Source of the DNA: JAVJUV01 sp047314965
Lineage (GTDB): Bacteria; Pseudomonadota; Alphaproteobacteria; Rhodobacterales; Rhodobacteraceae
DNA length: 64,000 nucleotides
Assembly (NCBI RefSeq): GCF_047314965.1
Contig: NZ_JBLBVK010000041.1
Location: forward strand, 62,001 to 126,000
Direction of reading: 5' to 3'
Numbering within the stretch: position 1 is the first letter of the stretch; each line of letters begins with the position of its first letter. The position numbers and the translations under genes are program-made. Below the pieces are notes generated by a model that ran no database searches, was not told where the DNA came from, and saw nothing but the letters and a program-made list of their open reading frames with translations. Shown here in pieces: positions 59,801 through 64,000 of this stretch.

Positions 59801-60675
59801 TCGGTTTCGCCCGCGATCTGGCGCAGGTACGCTCCATAGGCGTTCTTGCCCAACGGTTCGGCGGCGCGCAAAAGGTCGTCGCGGCTTATCCAGCCCTGCT
59901 CGAATGCGATCTCTTCGGGCGATCCCGACTGGAGTCCTTGCCGCGCGGTGAGCGTGCGCACGAAATTGCCGGCGTCGAGCAGGGAGCCATGTGTGCCGGT
60001 GTCCAGCCACGCATAACCGCGCCCCATCCGTTCGACGTTCAGGAGACCTTCGTCGAGGTAGGATTGGAGCAGGTCGACAATCTCCAGTTCGCCCCGGGGC
60101 GAAGGCTTTACCCTTGCTGCGCGCTCGGACGCCCTCCCGTCCAGGAAGTAAAGCCCGGTCACGGCGTAGTTCGATGGCGGCTTGGCCGGCTTCTCGATGA
60201 TCCGGGTGACTTTTTCGCCCTCGTAGTCGAGGACCCCATAGCGCTCGGGATCGGCGACCCGGTAGCCGAATACGGTGCCGCCCAGGGTTTGCTGGTCCGC
60301 ACGGTTCAGAATGTTCGGCAGGCCATGGCCGAAGAAGATGTTGTCGCCAAGCACCATGGCCGAGGGAGCGCCGTCGAGGAAGGCTTCAGCCAGCAAATAG
60401 GCTTGCGCAAGCCCGTCGGGCGAAGGCTGCACGATCCATTCGAACGACAGGCCCCATTGGCTGCCGTCGCCCATAAGACGCTGGAACTGCGACTGGTCAT
60501 CCGGGGTGGTGATGATGGCGATCTCGCGAATTCCGCTCAGCATCAGCACCGAGAGAGGATAATAAATCATCGGCTTGTCATAGATCGGCAGCAGCTGTTT
60601 CGAGACACCGATCGTGATCGGGTAAAGCCTCGTGCCGGACCCGCCAGCCAGGATGATGCCTTTACGGTTCGTCAT
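59797..60675 (-). CDS. rfbA: Glucose-1-phosphate thymidylyltransferase
   Basis: 292-aa RmlA/RfbA nucleotidyltransferase, full length, making dTDP-glucose. The N-terminal nucleotide loop is ILAGGSGTRLYPIT, followed by KQLLPIYDKPMIYYPLSVLM. Later come WIVQPSPDGLAQAY, MVLGDNIFFGHGL, the family's YGVLDYEG and GLYFLDGRA. C-terminal GYAWLDTGTHGSLLDA is intact. It overlaps both rfbD and the epimerase by 4 bp. Confidence 0.97.
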   Translation of the reverse strand: MTNRKGIILAGGSGTRLYPITIGVSKQLLPIYDKPMIYYPLSVLMLSGIREIAIITTPDDQSQFQRLMGDGSQWGLSFEWIVQPSPDGLAQAYLLAEAFLDGAPSAMVLGDNIFFGHGLPNILNRADQQTLGGTVFGYRVADPERYGVLDYEGEKVTRIIEKPAKPPSNYAVTGLYFLDGRASERAARVKPSPRGELEIVDLLQSYLDEGLLNVERMGRGYAWLDTGTHGSLLDAGNFVRTLTARQGLQSGSPEEIAFEQGWISRDDLLRAAEPLGKNAYGAYLRQIAGETE

Positions 60676-61526
60676 ACTCGCAACTCCTTCAACACCTCTG
60701 CCAAACCAGCCTTCCAGTCCGGACGCGCGATCCCGAACTCCTGCTCGAGCGTCGTGCAGTCAAGCCGCGAATTCATCGGCCTCGGGGCAGGGCGCGGGAA
60801 GTCGCTTGTCGGAATGTCCCGCACCTTCGCAGGAATGTCGGATTGACAAAAGATCTCACGCGCGAAATCGGCCCAGCTCACGTCGGGAGCGCCAGAGAAA
60901 TGATACACCCCGCCCGCGTGACCGTCCACCATCGCGCCGGCGACGGCGTAAAGCGCATCGGCGATTGCGGCCGCCGGTGTCGGCCCGCCGATCTGGTCCG
61001 CGACGATCGTCAGTTCGCCGTTCGCTGCCCCCAGCCGAAGCATGGTCTTGACGAAGTTTGTGCCGTGCGCGCTGAAAACCCACGATGTGCGCAGTATCGC
61101 AGCCCGTGCCGACGAGTCCTTGATGCCACGTTCGCCCAATTCCTTGCTGCGGCCATAGGCCGACAGCGGGGACATCGGCTCATCCGGTCGTCGCGCGGCT
61201 TGGCCTCCGCCGTCGAAAACGTAGTCTGTGGACACATGGAGCAGCGGGACGCCAATCTCGGCGGCAGCCTCGGCCAGGGCCCGGACGGACGTTCCGTTGA
61301 CCGTGTCGGCAACCTCGGGCTCTGTCTCCGCCCGGTCGACGGCGGTGTAGGCCGTTGCGTTGACGATGACATCGGCCCTGACCTTGCGGGCGACGTCCCG
61401 CACAAGGGCCGGCATCATGAATTCTGCCTTGTCGCGGCCGTAGACATCCAGCGCGACGTTTTCCGGCGCCCGGCGGATCAGTTCGGACGCGACCTGGCCG
61501 GTTTGACCGAACAGTGCGATCTTCAC
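60672..61526 (-). CDS. rfbD: dTDP-4-dehydrorhamnose reductase
   Basis: 284-aa RmlD, an SDR enzyme catalysing the last step to dTDP-L-rhamnose. The NAD(P)H loop is LFGQTGQVASEL at the N-terminus. DVIVNATAYTAVDRAETEPE, LLHVSTDYVFDGG, YGRSKELGE (YxxxK) and ILRTSWVFSAHGTNFVKTML are all typical. Start is GTG 61526 within the rfbB stop (GTGA); the longer frame to 61574 has no ribosome site. Four-bp overlap with rfbA downstream. Confidence 0.96.
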   Translation of the reverse strand: MKIALFGQTGQVASELIRRAPENVALDVYGRDKAEFMMPALVRDVARKVRADVIVNATAYTAVDRAETEPEVADTVNGTSVRALAEAAAEIGVPLLHVSTDYVFDGGGQAARRPDEPMSPLSAYGRSKELGERGIKDSSARAAILRTSWVFSAHGTNFVKTMLRLGAANGELTIVADQIGGPTPAAAIADALYAVAGAMVDGHAGGVYHFSGAPDVSWADFAREIFCQSDIPAKVRDIPTSDFPRPAPRPMNSRLDCTTLEQEFGIARPDWKAGLAEVLKELRV

Positions 61527-62557
61527 GACTTGGTTCCTCTGCGTTCCATGGCGACTTCGAGAAGCGGACGCCACCAGTCTTCATTGGCCAGATACCAGTC
61601 CACGGTGCGCGCCAGGCCTTGTTCCAGCGTGACCGAAGGGCGCCAGCCCAGTTCCTCGCGAATCCGGGTTGGATCGATGGCATAGCGCAGGTCATGGCCA
61701 GGCCGGTCGGTCACGAACACGATCAGCCTGTCATGGGGCGCGGCATCTGGCCGGCGTTGGTCCAGCAGGGCGCAGATGGTGCGGACGAGGTCGATGTTCC
61801 GTGCCTCGTTCTCGCCGCCGATATTGTAGCTGCGTCCGACCTTGCCTTTTTGCAGAACGAGCAGAAGCGCGTCGGCATGATCCTCGACATAAAGCCAGTC
61901 ACGAACGTTTTCGCCCGCACCGTAGACCGGGATCGGCCTGCCGTGGAGCGCATTCAGGATCACGACCGGGATCAGCTTTTCCGGGAAGTGGAACGGACCA
62001 TAATTGTTCGAACAGTTGGTCAGCACCACCGGCAGCCCGTAGGTCTCGTGCCAGGCGCGCACGAGGTGATCGCTGGAGGCTTTCGAGGCGGAGTAGGGGC
62101 TGCGCGGATCGTATGGAGTATCCTCAGTGAACTTGCCCTCGGGCCCCAGCGAGCCGAACACCTCGTCCGTCGAAATATGGTGGAATCGGAAGTCCTCGGG
62201 CCTGCCGTTCGCCGTCCAGTAAAGGCGGGCTGCCTCGAGCAGCGTATAGGTTCCCGTCACGTTGGTTTCGATGAAGGCCGCCGGGCCGTCGATGGAGCGA
62301 TCCACATGGCTTTCGGCTGCCAGATGCATCACGGCATCGGGCCTGTGTGTCGCAAACACCCGGTCCAGTTCCGGCCGGTCGGTGATCGAGACCTGCTCGA
62401 AAGCATATCCGGGCGCATCCGAGACCTGCGCCACGTTGGCAAGATTGGCGGCATAGGTCAGGCAGTCGACGTTGACGACATCATGGCCCTCGCGGATCGC
62501 CTGGCGAATGACCGCCGAGCCGATGAAGCCGGCGCCTCCGGTGACAAGAATTTTCAT
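61523..62557 (-). CDS. rfbB: dTDP-glucose 4,6-dehydratase
   Basis: 344-aa RmlB dehydratase. The NAD motif is VTGGAGFIGSAVIRQ. The substrate segments MHLAAESHVDRSID and ISTDEVFGSLG follow, the catalytic YSASKASSDHLVRAW gives YxxxK, and TNCSNNYGPFHFPEKLIP is present, as is IYAVED-type WLYVEDHADALLLV. Start is ATG 62557, overlapping the rfbC stop (ATGA); an upstream in-frame codon at 62569 is inside rfbC. Confidence 0.97.
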   Translation of the reverse strand: MKILVTGGAGFIGSAVIRQAIREGHDVVNVDCLTYAANLANVAQVSDAPGYAFEQVSITDRPELDRVFATHRPDAVMHLAAESHVDRSIDGPAAFIETNVTGTYTLLEAARLYWTANGRPEDFRFHHISTDEVFGSLGPEGKFTEDTPYDPRSPYSASKASSDHLVRAWHETYGLPVVLTNCSNNYGPFHFPEKLIPVVILNALHGRPIPVYGAGENVRDWLYVEDHADALLLVLQKGKVGRSYNIGGENEARNIDLVRTICALLDQRRPDAAPHDRLIVFVTDRPGHDLRYAIDPTRIREELGWRPSVTLEQGLARTVDWYLANEDWWRPLLEVAMERRGTKS

Positions 62558-63111
62558 GAGGCCTCCCACGAAAACGGCGTGTCGAAGTCTTGAAACGCCT
62601 CGGCTTCAGCATCCTTGCCCGAGAGGATCGGTGCCTGCTTCAGCCCCCAGTCGACACCGCAGCTATCCCAGCGGACCGCGCCGTCACACTCGCGAGAGTA
62701 ATAGTCGTCGACCTTGTACGCGATGATCGTGTTTGGCTCGCGAGTGACAAAGCCATGCAGCAGACCCTGCGGGATCAGAAGTTGCAGGCCATTCTCGAAA
62801 CTCAGATCGATACCGAAATGTTGCCCGAAAGTAGGTGAACCGCGTCGCGCATCAACAACCACGTCGAACAGGGAACCTTGCAGGCAAGAAACGAGTTTGC
62901 TCTGGGCATGTGGCGGCGACTGGTAGTGCAGTCCGCGAAGGGTTCCCGGCTTGGCCGAAAGCGACATGTTGTCCTGGACGAAATCGATGTCGATTCCGAT
63001 CCCGGAAAGGGTCTTGCGGTTCCAATTTTCGCAGAAGAAACCGCGCTCGTCCCCGTGCCGTTTCGGCTCAAGCACCAATACTCCGGGTATACTCGTCTCG
63101 TGGGCTTTCAT
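62554..63111 (-). CDS. rfbC: dTDP-4-dehydrorhamnose 3,5-epimerase
   Basis: 185-aa RmlC cupin enzyme. The N-terminus TSIPGVLVLEPKRHGDERGFF is followed by QDNMSLSAKPGTLRGLHYQ with the catalytic His, then VVVDARRGSPTFGQ, IPQGLLHGFVT and YKVDDYYSRECDGAVRWD. ATG 63111 follows CGGAG. First gene of the rfbC-B-D-A-epimerase-ugd operon, whose genes nearly all overlap by 4 bp. The 214 bp upstream should carry the promoter, but I see no clear motif there. Confidence 0.96.
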   Translation of the reverse strand: MKAHETSIPGVLVLEPKRHGDERGFFCENWNRKTLSGIGIDIDFVQDNMSLSAKPGTLRGLHYQSPPHAQSKLVSCLQGSLFDVVVDARRGSPTFGQHFGIDLSFENGLQLLIPQGLLHGFVTREPNTIIAYKVDDYYSRECDGAVRWDSCGVDWGLKQAPILSGKDAEAEAFQDFDTPFSWEAS

Positions 63112-63325
63112 AAGCACTCCGTCACCAAACTCGTGTGGTCCATAACAGGAGACGATTTCTGCGTCACCCTTCTGGTTCAAAGGCTTTGCCAGGAGACCTT
63201 GTCTCGTGGCGTTTGGGGAACATTTACAAGTACTTGTCCGAAGCGGAGCCTCGGATGGTCAACTCTTGGGTGAATACCGTTGCATGTTTCGGTCTCTGCA
63301 CCGCCGCTTTCGGATCCCTTGTCAG

Positions 63326-64000
63326 TTATCTGCCGATTTCACGCGCTAAAGCCAGAGGCAATTCCCAGCGGTTCAAGGCGTAAACGTGCAGCGCCGGGGC
63401 GCCGTAGGACTCCAACCGCCGAGCATGTTCCAGCAATACCTCCGCCGCCAGCTCCTCATGGTCCTCTGCCGAGTGTCCGGGGTTCGAGAACATCCGTGCG
63501 AGATCGTCGGGGACGCGTGTTCCATTGGCCTTTGCAAAGCTCTCGATACGGGCCCAGTTGTTGATCGGCATGAGCCCCGGCACGATGGGCGCATCCACCC
63601 CATGCCGCTCGCAGGCATCCAGAAACCGCGCATAATGCGCCGGATCGAGAACGAACTGACAGATTGCGCGGGATGCCCCCGCATCCAGCTTTCCCTGAGA
63701 TGGTCGATATCCGCATCAAGCGATCCCGCCTCGGGGTGCGTCTCCGGATATGCGGCAACCGATATCTCGAAATCGCGCCGCTCCTTCAGCGCCGCAACAA
63801 GCTCCGAGGCGTGGCTGAAACTGTCAGTGCTCATCCCACCCTCGCGGGGCAGGTCGCCGCGCAAGGCCAAAATGCTCGAAATACCGTCCTGCCAAAGCTG
63901 CTCGGCCATCTCGAGTGCATCCGCGCGGCTGTGCCCCATGGCGATCAGGTGAGCCATCACCGGGCGACCGCTGTTCTCAACGATCGCCTTTGCCGTTTCA
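63326..64000 (-). pseudogene. metF: Methylenetetrahydrofolate reductase, apparent frameshift; 5' end beyond window
   Basis: MetF-family TIM barrel reducing 5,10-methylene-THF to 5-methyl-THF. From the right edge to about 63692 the frame reads MAHLIAMGHSRADALEMA, LWQDGISSILALRGDLPREGG and AAYPETHPEAGSLDADIDHL. Then homology jumps to another frame: LDAGASRAICQFVLDP, YARFLDACERHGVDAPIVPG and LMPINNWARIESFAKANG to a stop at 63326. The join is at the three-base A-run at 63690-63692 (minus strand), where one extra A would restore a single frame. It may be a sequencing error, a true null allele or a decayed paralogue. Confidence 0.8.

Noticed and set aside
1..64000. CRISPR arrays, insertion sequences, prophage or integron features
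   Set aside because: No regularly spaced repeats, transposase, integrase or terminal inverted repeats were found.

Overview
The window is GC-rich and gene-dense, with many 4-base start/stop overlaps. It looks like a chromosomal segment of an alphaproteobacterium of the Rhodobacteraceae (Roseobacter group). The support is the family mix (TAXI-type TRAP transporter, many EamA/DMT exporters, TSUP permeases, GFA-family protein, MlaA/MlaC, tetronate catabolism) and a recurring intergenic hairpin element of a type I associate with this family. I see no tRNA, rRNA, CRISPR array, transposase or phage gene.

Layout. 1-5 kb: TRAP transporter (fused permease cut by the left edge, plus TAXI binding protein) and two convergent TSUP permeases. 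5-20 kb: housekeeping and small-molecule genes: smc, a MaoC-like dehydratase, a FAD oxidase divergent from mnmD (a split MnmC pair), mlaA-mlaC, RidA, a glycerophosphodiesterase, a GNAT protein, pterin dehydratase, MscS, a peroxiredoxin, a ferredoxin-reductase-like enzyme, rsmD and a GFA protein. 20.5-27.2 kb: a complete L-threonate/tetronate catabolic operon (ltnD-otnK-otnC-otnI) between a divergent LacI regulator and a GntR regulator, followed by an MFS carrier. 27-36 kb: hydrolase, DMT exporter, a membrane LytTR regulator beside an outer-membrane protein, small exported proteins, a short cytochrome c, an HTH-TPR regulator and a sulfotransferase. 36-46 kb: S-formylglutathione hydrolase with a second, degenerate copy of its 3' end, AEC and EamA transporters, an ECF sigma factor with a membrane VWA protein, lactate dehydrogenase, an autotransporter remnant and ribosomal protein L25.

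46.5-63.1 kb: after a threonine dehydratase comes an envelope/exopolysaccharide region. On the minus strand are a sugar transferase, a PrsT-like TPR lipoprotein, a polysaccharide export protein, an outer-membrane barrel and a rhomboid protease. On the plus strand are an XrtA-type ATPase, a Wzz/GumC chain-length protein and a tyrosine autokinase. A tightly overlapping minus-strand operon rfbC-rfbB-rfbD-rfbA-epimerase-ugd then supplies dTDP-rhamnose, UDP-glucuronate and probably UDP-galacturonate. The set resembles exosortase-associated EPS loci, yet no exosortase, flippase or polymerase is present in the window. The right edge holds metF, interrupted by an apparent 1-base frameshift and cut by the window end.

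Most interesting non-coding signals: a 17-bp direct repeat with 21-bp period next to the LytTR gene, tandem LacI-type palindromes, a 16-bp palindrome upstream of the TRAP operon, phased GCCnTTTTGGC motifs upstream of the EPS genes, and four copies of the family-type intergenic hairpin repeat.
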